From: Flavobacterium sp. LC2016-12 | Lineage (GTDB): Bacteria > Bacteroidota > Bacteroidia > Flavobacteriales > Flavobacteriaceae | Reading direction: 5' to 3' | Assembly (NCBI RefSeq): GCF_015351595.1 | Contig: NZ_JADKPT010000001.1 | Coordinates: forward strand, 62,001-126,000 | Length of the DNA stretch: 64,000 nucleotides | Shown here: positions 7,771 through 16,512 of the stretch, one piece after another | How the letters are laid out: each line of letters starts with the position of its first letter | Position numbering within the stretch: the first letter of the stretch is position 1 | The notes under the pieces: generated by a model | Seen by the model: the letters and a program-made list of their open reading frames with translations, nothing else | What the model was told of the DNA's origin: nothing | The model's database searches: none | Made by a program: the position numbers and the translations under genes

Positions 7771-8949
7771 ATGAGTTCAGATTCTAGCAAAAGGTACGCA
7801 CAAAGAGGTGTTTCAGCATCAAAAGAAGACGTACATAACGCCATTAAAAATATTGATAAAGGTTTATTTCCTCAGGCATTCTGCAAAATTGTCCCTGATT
7901 ACTTAACTCAGGATTCAGATCATTGCTTAATTATGCACGCTGATGGAGCCGGTACAAAATCGTCTCTGGCGTATATGTACTGGAAAGAAACCGGTGATAT
8001 TTCTGTTTGGAAAGGAATTGCTCAGGATGCTTTAATCATGAATATTGATGATTTATTATGCGTTGGTGCAACAGATAATATCTTGCTTTCTTCTACTATA
8101 GGAAGAAATAAAAACTTAATTCCTGCTGAAGTTATTTCGGCTATCATCAACGGAACTGAAGAATTAATCAACGAATTAAAATCTTTCGGTGTAACCATTC
8201 ATTCAACAGGTGGAGAAACTGCCGATGTTGGAGATGTAGTTCGTACTATTATTGTAGATTCTACCGTAACAGCTCGTATGAAACGCAGCGATGTTGTTGA
8301 TAATGCCAATATTAAAGCAGGCGATGTAATTGTTGGTTTGGCATCTTTTGGTCAGGCAACTTACGAAAAAGGCTATAATGGCGGAATGGGAAGTAACGGA
8401 TTGACATCGGCACGTCACGATGTATTCGGAAAATATTTAGCTAAAAAATATCCTGAAAGTTACGATGCTCTTGTTCCTGAAGAATTAATTTATTCAGGTC
8501 AGGTGAGTCTAACGGATGAAGTGGAGAACAGCCCAATAAACGCGGGTCAGCTGGTACTTTCTCCAACGAGAACTTACGCGCCAATTATCAAGAAAATCTT
8601 AGATACTTATACGCCAAACGAAATTCACGGAATGGTACATTGCAGTGGAGGAGCGCAGACTAAAATTCTTCATTTCGTTCAAAATTTACACATTATAAAA
8701 GATAATTTATTCCCGGTTCCACCATTGTTCAAGTTAATTCAGGAACAATCAAAAACAGATTGGAAAGAAATGTATCAGGTTTTCAATTGCGGTCACCGTA
8801 TGGAAATCTATGTTCCTGAAAATATTGCTCAGGATATTATTGCGATTTCAAAATCATTCAATGTCGATGCACAAATCGTTGGTAGAGTAGAAGCAGCTGA
8901 TGCTAAGAAGTTGACAATTACGAGCGAATACGGAACATTCGAATATTAA
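7771..8949 (+). CDS. purM: Phosphoribosylformylglycinamidine cyclo-ligase (AIR synthase)
   Basis: It catalyses ATP-dependent ring closure of FGAM to aminoimidazole ribotide in purine synthesis. The 392-residue protein shows the AIR-synthase features MHADGAGTKSS near the N terminus, ALIMNIDDLLCVGA, the STGGETADVGD segment and the C-terminal HCSGGAQTK and FNCGHRMEIYV blocks. Bacteroidota members are longer than the roughly 345-residue E. coli enzyme, and this length fits them. It is a single-gene unit: the downstream gene is separated by a repeat, and no other pur gene is adjacent. Confidence 0.9.
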   Translation: MSSDSSKRYAQRGVSASKEDVHNAIKNIDKGLFPQAFCKIVPDYLTQDSDHCLIMHADGAGTKSSLAYMYWKETGDISVWKGIAQDALIMNIDDLLCVGATDNILLSSTIGRNKNLIPAEVISAIINGTEELINELKSFGVTIHSTGGETADVGDVVRTIIVDSTVTARMKRSDVVDNANIKAGDVIVGLASFGQATYEKGYNGGMGSNGLTSARHDVFGKYLAKKYPESYDALVPEELIYSGQVSLTDEVENSPINAGQLVLSPTRTYAPIIKKILDTYTPNEIHGMVHCSGGAQTKILHFVQNLHIIKDNLFPVPPLFKLIQEQSKTDWKEMYQVFNCGHRMEIYVPENIAQDIIAISKSFNVDAQIVGRVEAADAKKLTITSEYGTFEY

Positions 8950-8961
8950 TTTTTAAGTTAC

Positions 8962-9022
8962 AAAGGTCCAGAGGTTCTGAGTTGCAAAGGTTTTTATACT
9001 GGAGTTTCAACAGGACCTTTTT
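8962..9022 (+). terminator. Possible terminator/hairpin after purM
   Basis: AAAGGTCC (8962-8969) pairs with GGACCTTT (9013-9020), followed by a T run. The loop is long (about 43 bases) and contains AGAGGTTCTGAG wording seen in other intergenic repeats here, so it could be a repeat remnant that also terminates. Confidence 0.4.
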
Positions 9023-9045
9023 TATTAATAATTTGCTTTTTTAGG

Positions 9046-9122
9046 AGCTAATCCCGCTATCCGTTACAATCTTTTGTGTCCGCCGCGGCGGACACAAAAG
9101 GATTTCCACTGCTATCGGGGCT
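9046..9122. repeat. REP-like hairpin element, copy B
   Basis: Inverted relative to copy A (3792-3865). The centre, 9071-9100, is a perfect 30-bp palindrome (15-bp half CTTTTGTGTCCGCCG). The flanks carry the same AGCTAATCCCGCTATCCG and CTATCGGGGCT ends. It lies just upstream of the gene at 9138. Confidence 0.85.
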
Positions 9123-9137
9123 AAAAACACCAGAGTT

Positions 9138-9494
9138 ATGTACGAGCTACTTTTTTGGAGATATTTAGATGAGATATATTTAAATCATCACGAAGTCTAC
9201 GAAGCACTTCTTGAAAAAGAAGAAGTTGATGGATTAGAAACACTTCCTGTCGAGGTAATTTTTAACCGGATCGCTTCTGTATTCTCAGAATGGGAGAAAG
9301 TAGATGAAAACAGCTGGCAAAATACTAAAGGAAAAGGTGCGTTCCAGGTTATTTCAACCCCACAAAGCATCAAGATTGATTGCTACGGCACTGAAGGAAA
9401 AACCATGAATAAGTTAGTGGCTTTGATGGAAGAATTCAAATGTCCGTTGTACGATCCGCAAGTGCCGGAACGTTACGACGAAATGAGTGAGTAA
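9138..9494 (+). CDS. Conserved flavobacterial hypothetical protein, 118 aa
   Basis: A small acidic cytoplasmic protein without signal peptide or membrane segment. It has an N-terminal helical part (YELLFWRYLDEIYLNHHEVYEALLEKE) and a C-terminal alpha/beta part. I do not recognise a characterised family. Codon usage matches neighbouring genes and the frame is clean, so it is probably real. The ATG at 9138 follows the REP-like element by only 15 bases, so the element lies in or next to its promoter/leader. Function unknown. Confidence 0.7.
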   Translation: MYELLFWRYLDEIYLNHHEVYEALLEKEEVDGLETLPVEVIFNRIASVFSEWEKVDENSWQNTKGKGAFQVISTPQSIKIDCYGTEGKTMNKLVALMEEFKCPLYDPQVPERYDEMSE

Positions 9495-9613
9495 ATTTTT
9501 TCTTTGCGTAGCTTCGTGAAATCTTAGCGAATCTCTGCGAAATAAACTATTACACAAAGTTGTACAAAGACTTCACAGCGATTCGCCAAGAACTTCAAAA
9601 AACTATAAAAAGA

Positions 9614-10222
9614 ATGATTCAAGAATATAATTTCAGTTTCTCAGACAATATTATTTTAGAAGACGATTTGGTATTATTGCGTCCTTTGCAGGAGTCAGAT
9701 TTCGATAATTTATTAGAAATCTCTATCAACGAACCAGAAACCTGGAAATATTCTTTAGTAGGAGCAGACGGAAAAGAAAACCTTATCACTTATATTCAAT
9801 CTGCTATAAAAGCAAGAGAAGAAAAAAGAGAATTTCCGTTTATTGTTTTTGATAAAAAATCTCAAAAGTACGCTGGTTCGACACGTTTTTATGATATTCA
9901 GCTTCAATATAAAACCTTACAATTAGGCTACACCTGGTACGGCTCTGCCTTTAGAGGAACCGGTCTTAACAAACATTGTAAATTCTTATTGCTTCAATTT
10001 GCTTTCGAAACCCTCGGATTAGAAAGAGTAGAATTCCGCGCCGATAATAATAACGAAGTAAGTATCGCTGCTATGAAAAGCATCGGCTGTAAAGTCGAAG
10101 GCGTTTTAAGAAGCCATATGCCAACCGCAAACAGTAACGTTCGCCGCGATTCTATTGTTTTGAGTATTCTGAGAAACGAATGGTTTGAAGAAGTAAAAGA
10201 AAATCTAAAGCAAAAGCTATAA
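9614..10222 (+). CDS. GNAT-family N-acetyltransferase (RimJ/RimL-like)
   Basis: Transfers an acetyl group from acetyl-CoA to an amine; the substrate is unknown. The 202-residue protein has the RimJ/RimL layout: LRPLQESDFDNL at the N terminus, a central beta sheet with YAGSTRFYDIQ, the acetyl-CoA segment LGYTWYGSAFRGTGLNKHCK (variant of Q/RxxGxG/A), and RVEFRADNNNEVSIAAMKSIGCKVEGVLRSH near the C terminus. The frame is open to a TTG at 9560, but the ATG at 9614 starts just before the family-typical N terminus. It may be cotranscribed with the gene at 9138 (about 120 bases apart). Confidence 0.85.
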   Translation: MIQEYNFSFSDNIILEDDLVLLRPLQESDFDNLLEISINEPETWKYSLVGADGKENLITYIQSAIKAREEKREFPFIVFDKKSQKYAGSTRFYDIQLQYKTLQLGYTWYGSAFRGTGLNKHCKFLLLQFAFETLGLERVEFRADNNNEVSIAAMKSIGCKVEGVLRSHMPTANSNVRRDSIVLSILRNEWFEEVKENLKQKL

Positions 10223-10226
10223 AAAA

Positions 10227-10271
10227 GAGCCGTAGGCTCGACCAATATTGTAGGGCTGGACTTCAGTCCAG
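10227..10271. repeat. Two small hairpins after the acetyltransferase gene
   Basis: GAGCC-GTA-GGCTC (10227-10239) and CTGGACTTCAGTCCAG (10256-10271), the latter followed by another GTCCAGT. They may terminate transcription of the acetyltransferase gene, although T runs are absent. Confidence 0.4.
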
Positions 10272-10328
10272 TTAAGTCCAGTAAAGAAAATTGAATTTGA
10301 TATTGCCATTGCCATTGTCATGAATCAT

Positions 10329-10952
10329 TTACCCATTTTTCAGTAATAACCCTTGATCTTTTCTTATTTTCTCAACTAAGTTATCTACATAAGTCTTTAT
10401 TTTCTGCGGTAATAAATTCCAGTTGGCATCCTTTTTAAAACTTCTGCAGTCATCGAAAACACATTCAACTGCGCGAATTACATATTTTTTGTTTTTGTAA
10501 ACGGTAATGATTTTAACACGGCTTATTTCGTCGTCTTCATTTCTTGTTCCGTAAATAATAATAGGTTCAATATAACCATCTCCATCAAGATCTTTAGTAC
10601 TGCAATATTTTGTCCAAAACCAGATGTTGGTTTCTTGTGGTTCTGTAATTTCAAGCAGATCGTTTATTCGCCACTTTTCAAGAAAACCCCCATGATCATT
10701 GATGGTACAAATGGCTTGTATTTTGGTATTTAGTGTGTCTTTTTTACTAATTGTCTTTTGATTTTCACATAAAAGCAGTTCATAAACACCGCCTTTATCA
10801 CTATATTCAAAGGCTTTGAAGATCGGAAAATCTGAAACGCCTTCCAGTTCTCGTGTTGTGATTTGTTCTTTTGTAAGTCTGTAACTTTCTACTTTTTGCG
10901 CATAAATAAATGTAGTAGAAAAAAGAAGCAGAGTGAAAATATAATTTTTCAT
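10329..10952 (-). CDS. Secreted hypothetical protein with a DLDGDG motif, 207 aa
   Basis: It has a clear signal peptide (KNYIFTLLLFSTTFIYAQ). The mature part is beta-rich and contains STKDLDGDGYIEPIIIYG, a calcium-loop-like motif (DxDGDG) also seen in FG-GAP-type and EF-loop repeats. A flavobacterial family labelled as surface-polysaccharide related has this appearance, but I cannot confirm membership. A TATCTTTG element lies 26 bases upstream. It stands alone and converges on the acetyltransferase gene. Confidence 0.65.
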   Translation of the reverse strand: MKNYIFTLLLFSTTFIYAQKVESYRLTKEQITTRELEGVSDFPIFKAFEYSDKGGVYELLLCENQKTISKKDTLNTKIQAICTINDHGGFLEKWRINDLLEITEPQETNIWFWTKYCSTKDLDGDGYIEPIIIYGTRNEDDEISRVKIITVYKNKKYVIRAVECVFDDCRSFKKDANWNLLPQKIKTYVDNLVEKIRKDQGLLLKNG

Positions 10953-10977
10953 GAATAGTATTACATTTTTAGTGAAT

Positions 10978-10985
10978 CAAAGATA
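10978..10985 (-). promoter_or_regulatory. -7 element (TATCTTTG) for the 207-aa secreted protein
   Basis: The minus strand reads TATCTTTG, 26 bases upstream of the ATG at 10952. Confidence 0.6.
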
Positions 10986-11132
10986 TTTAAAACCTTTTTA
11001 GCACAAATAAATTTATATTTTTTAAAAAGCATATTTTATTGTATTTTTCTGATCTAAAAGTATTGATAAAACGTTTTAGTAAATACCTGATATTGTTTTG
11101 TTAAAAAAAATAATGATTTTAAAAAACACCCA

Positions 11133-13466
11133 ATGAATAGCATAAATTGTAAAAAGATTCTTTTTGGATTGTCATTTTTAATGCTTGGATATGTTGCCAA
11201 TGCTCAGAAAAAAACAAGTGAAAAACAAAATTTGATTCAGTATGTAGATCCTATGATTGGAACTGCAAAAATGGGGCATACTTATCCTGGTGCAACAGTG
11301 CCTTTTGGAAGTGTGCAATTAAGTCCAGAAACCGATACGATTGCGTATAGCTTAAACGGAAAATACAACGGTGAGGTCTATAAATATTGTGCCGGATATC
11401 AATATGAAGATAAAACGATCGTTGGTTTTAGTCATACCCATTTCAGCGGAACAGGACATTCTGATTTAGGCGATTTCTTAATTATGCCAACGACTGGTAA
11501 ATTGCAATTGAATCCGGGAGTGGCTTCAAAGCCACATTCTGGTTATCGTTCTGCATTTTCTCATACAACCGAAAAAGCGGAACCCGCTTATTACAGCGTT
11601 CTTCTAGAAGATCATAACATCAAAGCAGAATTGACAGCTACGACACGAGTTGGGATGCATCAATATACTTTTCCAAAGTCAGATGAGGCGCATATTATTC
11701 TAGATTTAACTTCGGGAATTTACAATTACGATAAAAAGAATGTCTGGACATTTGTTCGTGTTGAAAACGATACTTTAATTACCGGATATAGACAAACCAA
11801 TGGTTGGGCAAGAACCAGAACGGTTTATTTTGCCATGTCTTTCAGTAAACCTATTAAGAGTTACGGGCAGGCTGCACAGGAAAAAAGCGTTTACAGAGGT
11901 TTTTGGGGAAGATTTGATCAAACCAAAAATTTCCCGGAAATGGCAGGTCAAAATCTAAAATTGTTTTTTGATTTTAATACCGAAGAAGGAGAGAAAATCA
12001 AAATCAAAATGGCTTTATCTCCAGTGAGTTCCGCCGGAGCGTTAGAAAACATGAAGAAAGAAGTTCCGGGATGGGATTTTGAAAAAGTAAAAAAACAAAG
12101 TCAGGAAGTTTGGAATAACGAGTTGAATAAAATTCAGATTGAGGCCATTCAAAAAGAAGATTATGTGAATTTTTATACTGCAATGTACCACGCCTTTTTA
12201 GGTCCGACAGAGTACATGGATTTAGATGGAAATTACAAAGGTTTGGATATGAACGTTCATAAGGCAAATAACTTTAAAAATTATACGAGTTATTCGCTTT
12301 GGGATACTTATAGAGCATTGCATCCGTTTTTCAATATTGTTCAACCAACAAGAAACTCAGATATGGTGAGTTCAATGTTGGCGCATTCAGACCAAAGTGT
12401 GCATAAAATGCTGCCAATCTGGTCGCATTATGCTAATGAAAATTGGTGTATGATTGGGTATCATTCGGTTTCTGTCGTGGCCGATGCGATTGTGAAAGGC
12501 AATATTAACTTCGATCCGGAAAAAGCACTTCAGGCTTGTGTTAACACAGCAAAAGTACCTTATTATGATGGATTGGAATACTATATGAAAATGGGGTATG
12601 TTCCTGAGGATAAAAATGGTTCTTCGGTTTCTAAAACTTTAGAATATGCCTATGATGATTGGGCAATTGCTCAGGCTGCGAAGAAATTAGGTAAAACCGA
12701 AATTTATAATGAATTCATCGAAAGATCTAAAAACTATAAAAACGTTTACGATACCAAAACAGGTTTCATGCGCCCTAAATTAAATGATGGAACTTTCAAA
12801 AAAGAATTTGATCCATTAGATACACACGGACAAGGTTTTATTGAAGGAAATTCATGGAATTACAGTTTGTACGTACCTCAGGATCCGGCCGAAATGATTA
12901 AAATGATGGGAGGAAATGATAAATTCAATGTTCGATTAGATTCGTTATTCAATATGCATTTGCCAGACAAATATTTTGAAAATACAGAAGACATTACCAG
13001 AGAAGGAATCATCGGGAATTACGTTCACGGAAACGAACCATCTCATCATGTGGTTTATTTGTATAATTGGACCAATTCTCCATGGAAAGCACAAGACAAA
13101 ATTAGAATGATCCTGAAAAAAATGTACCGAAATGGTGCCGATGGTTTAGGAGGAAATGATGATTTCGGGCAAATGAGTGCCTGGTATATTTTCAGTAGTT
13201 TAGGATTTTATCCGGTGGCACCGGGCTCTGATGAATATGCATTAGGAAGTCCGTTAGTAAAAAACGCTGTTTTTAATTTAGAAAACGGAAAGAAATTTGA
13301 AGTTGAAACGGTGAATCAATCGGATAAAAATGTTTTTGTGAGCAAAGTACTTTTAAACGGAAAAGAATTGTCGAAACCTTTCCTGAGACATGCAGATGTT
13401 ATGAATGGAGGAAAAATTACGTTTTATATGAGCAGTAAACCGAATAAAAAGAATTATCAAAATTAA
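11133..13466 (+). CDS. Glycoside hydrolase family 92 alpha-mannosidase, secreted
   Basis: GH92 enzymes are calcium-dependent exo-alpha-mannosidases acting on N-glycans or mannans. This 777-residue protein has a signal peptide (to about VANAQ, residue 25) and family blocks in order: YVDPMIGTAKMGHTYPGATVP, GFSHTHFSGTGHSDLGD near 101-110, SLWDTYRALHPFF, the HGNEPSHH block near 630-637 that carries the acid-base and calcium ligands, and DDFGQMSAWYIFSSLGFYPVAPGS. It ends at the Cys-free C terminus expected of a single-module GH92. It stands apart from the utilisation locus at 34-64 kb and has no SusC/D next to it. The linkage specificity cannot be read. Confidence 0.93.
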   Translation: MNSINCKKILFGLSFLMLGYVANAQKKTSEKQNLIQYVDPMIGTAKMGHTYPGATVPFGSVQLSPETDTIAYSLNGKYNGEVYKYCAGYQYEDKTIVGFSHTHFSGTGHSDLGDFLIMPTTGKLQLNPGVASKPHSGYRSAFSHTTEKAEPAYYSVLLEDHNIKAELTATTRVGMHQYTFPKSDEAHIILDLTSGIYNYDKKNVWTFVRVENDTLITGYRQTNGWARTRTVYFAMSFSKPIKSYGQAAQEKSVYRGFWGRFDQTKNFPEMAGQNLKLFFDFNTEEGEKIKIKMALSPVSSAGALENMKKEVPGWDFEKVKKQSQEVWNNELNKIQIEAIQKEDYVNFYTAMYHAFLGPTEYMDLDGNYKGLDMNVHKANNFKNYTSYSLWDTYRALHPFFNIVQPTRNSDMVSSMLAHSDQSVHKMLPIWSHYANENWCMIGYHSVSVVADAIVKGNINFDPEKALQACVNTAKVPYYDGLEYYMKMGYVPEDKNGSSVSKTLEYAYDDWAIAQAAKKLGKTEIYNEFIERSKNYKNVYDTKTGFMRPKLNDGTFKKEFDPLDTHGQGFIEGNSWNYSLYVPQDPAEMIKMMGGNDKFNVRLDSLFNMHLPDKYFENTEDITREGIIGNYVHGNEPSHHVVYLYNWTNSPWKAQDKIRMILKKMYRNGADGLGGNDDFGQMSAWYIFSSLGFYPVAPGSDEYALGSPLVKNAVFNLENGKKFEVETVNQSDKNVFVSKVLLNGKELSKPFLRHADVMNGGKITFYMSSKPNKKNYQN

Positions 13467-13536
13467 TAAAAAGCTAAACGTTACAGAGTTTCAAAAAACT
13501 TCACGAAATTTGCACCTCAAATAAAAGACACGAATT

Positions 13537-13980
13537 ATGAAAATAAATCTAAAATCAGGAATTGATAAATTGCTTTTCGGAATGAAGCAAAATGATGTTA
13601 CAGCTGTTTTTGGCAAACCTGATAAAAACTATAAAGACGAAGATGATAATGTGATTTTTGTGTATAATTCACATAAAATCAGATTGACATTTTATGAAGA
13701 AGAAGAACTGAAATTAGGTTATTTAGTAGCATCAAGCAATGATTTAGAGGTTTTCGGATTCAAGATTATCGGAAGAAAAATTGCAGATGTAAAGAAAGAT
13801 TTAGCAACAAAAGGAATCACAAAATACACTCAGGAAACTTTTGATACTTTTGAAAATTACTTTAATGAGGACAATTGGTTTATTCTTCAAACTGAATTTG
13901 ATGAAGTAGTGAAATTCGAGATTGGTGCAATTATCAATGAAAAAGATGAATTTGCCTGGAAATTTCCAGTAAAGAAATAA
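13537..13980 (+). CDS. Conserved hypothetical protein, 147 aa
   Basis: A small cytoplasmic protein, acidic, without signal or membrane segment. The segment GIDKLLFGMKQNDVTAVFGKP and the later FGFKIIGRKIADVKKDL look like two copies of a 'G-m-x-x-x-d-V-x-x-x-f/l' unit, similar to the BamE/SmpA-like repeat fold found in immunity-like proteins of flavobacteria. This is a structural guess only. It lies 70 bases after the GH92 gene on the same strand and may be cotranscribed. Function unknown. Confidence 0.65.
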   Translation: MKINLKSGIDKLLFGMKQNDVTAVFGKPDKNYKDEDDNVIFVYNSHKIRLTFYEEEELKLGYLVASSNDLEVFGFKIIGRKIADVKKDLATKGITKYTQETFDTFENYFNEDNWFILQTEFDEVVKFEIGAIINEKDEFAWKFPVKK

Positions 13981-13988
13981 ACGCAATA

Positions 13989-14089
13989 TTGTCTTCCTGA
14001 GGAACTAAGGATCACACAAGTTTGTCGACAAAGATTGTCGAGATCCTTTGTAGAGTTTCTCGTGCGATCCTTCGTTTCTCAGGATGACA
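13989..14089. repeat. 101-bp imperfect palindromic repeat (CCTGAG...CTCAGG)
   Basis: The arms TTGTC-TTCCTGAGGAAC-AAGGATC-CAC and its near-perfect inverse (13989-14017 against 14062-14089) flank a core holding TTGTCGA twice (TTGTCGACAAAGATTGTCGA). It looks like a miniature mobile or REP-type intergenic element. It lies between the converging 147-aa and M61 genes. Confidence 0.75.
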
Positions 14090-14093
14090 AAAC

Positions 14094-14126
14094 AAAAAAA
14101 CCGACAATCACTTGTCGGTTTTTTTT
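14094..14126. terminator. Bidirectional terminator between the 147-aa gene and the M61 peptidase gene
   Basis: A-run, CCGACAA-TCAC-TTGTCGG, T-run; works in both directions. Confidence 0.9.
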
Positions 14127-14142
14127 GTTCATTAAATGGAAA

Positions 14143-16002
14143 TTATCCTTTCAACCATGCATTTTTAAGTTTCTCTTTAGAAGCATCTGTTGCTTTAAAA
14201 GTTTCTGTTTCTTCGTACGGTAGTTTCACAGTTCCTTTAATGGTTTGTTCAACACCGGCACGTTTTATTTTAACTGTGATAGGATCATTTTCTTTCCAGT
14301 TTTCACTTTCTCCAATTAAATCATAGATATTATCTAAGGTGTAAGCTTTCTCGTTAATAGAAACAATTCCATCACCACCTTTAAGGTTTAAATTAGTAAA
14401 GAATACGTTCAGGTCAATATCAGCACGCACACTAATAGCTTTCGTTGCTTTGTCAACACCAATATAAGGAGTTTGTCCTTTAATGAAAATTGATCCTGGT
14501 TTTTTCTCAGTCGCTTTTGTAACCCCTACTTTTGCCAAATAGAAATCGTAAGGAATTGGAGTAGTTCCTGCCACATATTTAGTTAAGAATTCACCAACTT
14601 CAGGGTAAGTCAATTCGGTAATTTTAGCGAAAAGCTCATTATCATTAAATGGTTTTTCAACACCATATTCGCTGGATAGCTTATGCATCAAATCAAGAAT
14701 GCCTCTTTCTCCGTTGCTTTTTTCTCTGATGATAATGTCAATACACATTCCGATTAAAGCTCCTTTTTGATATACGTTTAAGTATTGATCTTTATAAGGC
14801 TGCTCTAAAACATTTTTACTCATTACAGTAAACGACATTGTATCATTTAAGCCTTTTGCCTGTTCAATTTTATCTGCTATACGAGTATAGAATTCTGCTT
14901 CATTAATTAATCCCTGATTGATTTGAAAAAGATTGGCAAAATATTCCGTTACACCTTCATACATCCATAAATGTTCAGACATTTGAGGGGCATTATAATC
15001 AAAATACTGGATTTCTTTTGAGTGAACAGTAAGTGGAGTCACAATGTGGAAAAATTCATGAGAAACAACATCTTTCATTGATTCTACCAATTTTTCTTTT
15101 GGCATCGATTCAGGTAAAACAACTGTAGTTGCAGTTGGATGCTCTAAAGCTCCAAAACCGTGTGCGTCATCCTTAGCCATGCTTGACAAATACAATAAAA
15201 CAGTATATTTTTTAGTAGCATTTACTTTTCCTAAAAAGTTTTTCTGAGCCGTCATCATCGTTTTCATTTCCGGAGTAATGCTTTCTGCAGTAAATTTTCC
15301 TGTTGGAGAATAAACAGCGATTAAGATATCCATTCCGTTAACATTGAATGTAGTATAATCTGGCTTAGAATACATAATTGGGTTTTCTACCAAGATAGCA
15401 TAACGAGAAGTTTTAAAAACATCACTTGTTTTGCTTGCATCTTCATCAGTCATTGAAGTTGCTCCCCACAATGTTTCAGGGTGCGTAATCGTAACATTAT
15501 ATGGAACATCTAGTTTATCTTTAAAATAACCTACAAAACCATGTGTGTTAACCATGAAGTTAACCCCTGCATTGATATTCGTTCCTGCCGGTGAAAAAAC
15601 GTCGTCATTACCAAATCCGGTTCCTTTTTCAGTGTCAAAAGTATCTCCAACTAAATAAGTGATTTTTTTTAATGTTTTTGCATTCGAGATCGACCATGAA
15701 TTATCGTCAATTCTTTTTACCGTTAATTCATTTCCTTTAGCATCAAAAGCTTTAAAACCATCAGAATACTTTCCGTAATTATCTGTAGAATAAGTTCCCG
15801 GAACTGTTTTTGGGATACTGTAGATAATTTCGTCAGTTTTAATTGCAGGAGGAGTAACAGTTACCAAAACTTTGTCGTCTTTTACATCGACAAGATTGAT
15901 GTTTACATCTACGGTATTGCTTTTTGCAGCACCTGATGTACTACCTGTTTTACAGCTCCATAGTGTTACAGCAAGAGCTAAGGTGTAAATAATTTTTTTC
16001 AT
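14143..16002 (-). CDS. M61-family metallopeptidase (glycyl aminopeptidase-like) lipoprotein with PDZ domain
   Basis: A zinc peptidase of the M61 clan, 619 residues. The lipoprotein signal ends at LALAVTLWSC (Cys17), so it is probably periplasmic and membrane-anchored. The zinc site is VSHEFFHIVTP (HExxH at about 315-319) with the third ligand in the MYEGVTEYFA helix about 30 residues later. The N-terminal third is the family's beta domain, and the C-terminal about 110 residues (TPYIGVDKATK ... GGDGIVSINEKAYTLDNIYDLI) form a PDZ-like domain. M61 enzymes favour glycine or alanine at the N terminus; the substrate here is unknown. Monocistronic. Confidence 0.9.
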   Translation of the reverse strand: MKKIIYTLALAVTLWSCKTGSTSGAAKSNTVDVNINLVDVKDDKVLVTVTPPAIKTDEIIYSIPKTVPGTYSTDNYGKYSDGFKAFDAKGNELTVKRIDDNSWSISNAKTLKKITYLVGDTFDTEKGTGFGNDDVFSPAGTNINAGVNFMVNTHGFVGYFKDKLDVPYNVTITHPETLWGATSMTDEDASKTSDVFKTSRYAILVENPIMYSKPDYTTFNVNGMDILIAVYSPTGKFTAESITPEMKTMMTAQKNFLGKVNATKKYTVLLYLSSMAKDDAHGFGALEHPTATTVVLPESMPKEKLVESMKDVVSHEFFHIVTPLTVHSKEIQYFDYNAPQMSEHLWMYEGVTEYFANLFQINQGLINEAEFYTRIADKIEQAKGLNDTMSFTVMSKNVLEQPYKDQYLNVYQKGALIGMCIDIIIREKSNGERGILDLMHKLSSEYGVEKPFNDNELFAKITELTYPEVGEFLTKYVAGTTPIPYDFYLAKVGVTKATEKKPGSIFIKGQTPYIGVDKATKAISVRADIDLNVFFTNLNLKGGDGIVSINEKAYTLDNIYDLIGESENWKENDPITVKIKRAGVEQTIKGTVKLPYEETETFKATDASKEKLKNAWLKG

Positions 16003-16084
16003 TTGTTCGCGTTTAGTTATGTGTATTTGACTGATAAAATGGAAAATTGTTACAATACTTAGATAAAAATAGATAAATATAAAA

Positions 16085-16111
16085 AAAAACTCCTGAAATT
16101 CAGGAGTTTTA
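16085..16111 (-). terminator. Terminator after the DUF2805 gene
   Basis: Stem AAAACTCCTGAA / TTCAGGAGTTTT with a short loop, 3 bases after the minus-strand stop codon. It may also end the divergent region. Confidence 0.85.
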
Positions 16112-16113
16112 TG

Positions 16114-16395
16114 CTAGTCGAGTTTATTTTTTATATAATATTTCCCATCCAAATCTTCATCAAAATCGTCTATTTTAACGGGTTTTGGTTTTGGTTTATT
16201 TGCAATTGCCTTCTTTTTCCACATTTCAAATTTTTCAAGCGGCATTTTCTTTTTCATGATTTCCAAAACTTCTTTTTCTGCCAATCCAAATTCTTTTTTA
16301 ATAATCTCAAATGGATTTCTTTCTTCCAAGGCTAGCGAAACAAGTTTTTCTGTTTGTTCCCAGCTCAACTCTTTGCGGTTACTCTTTTTCATCAC
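16114..16395 (-). CDS. DUF2805/TIGR03643-family small protein
   Basis: A 93-residue basic cytoplasmic protein. The segment WEQTEKLVSLALEERNPFEI followed by KEFGLAEKEVLEIMKKKM and FEMWKKK matches the conserved short DUF2805 domain (a helix-turn-helix-like pattern). The function of the family is unknown. The C-terminal 30 residues are charged and variable. The second Met (16392) is an equally good start. Confidence 0.8.
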   Translation of the reverse strand: MMKKSNRKELSWEQTEKLVSLALEERNPFEIIKKEFGLAEKEVLEIMKKKMPLEKFEMWKKKAIANKPKPKPVKIDDFDEDLDGKYYIKNKLD

Positions 16396-16512
16396 GTGAA
16401 AATTAATTCAAAATAGGGGTTAATGATTAATAGATTGATTTTCAATTTAAGTATCAATATTAATAAAAAAAATAATTAGTTGGTTCGATCTGGGATGTTT
16501 TTTTTAATGATT

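Noticed and set aside
9560..9613. TTG start for the acetyltransferase
   Set aside because: It adds 18 residues with no family counterpart; the ATG at 9614 is more usual.
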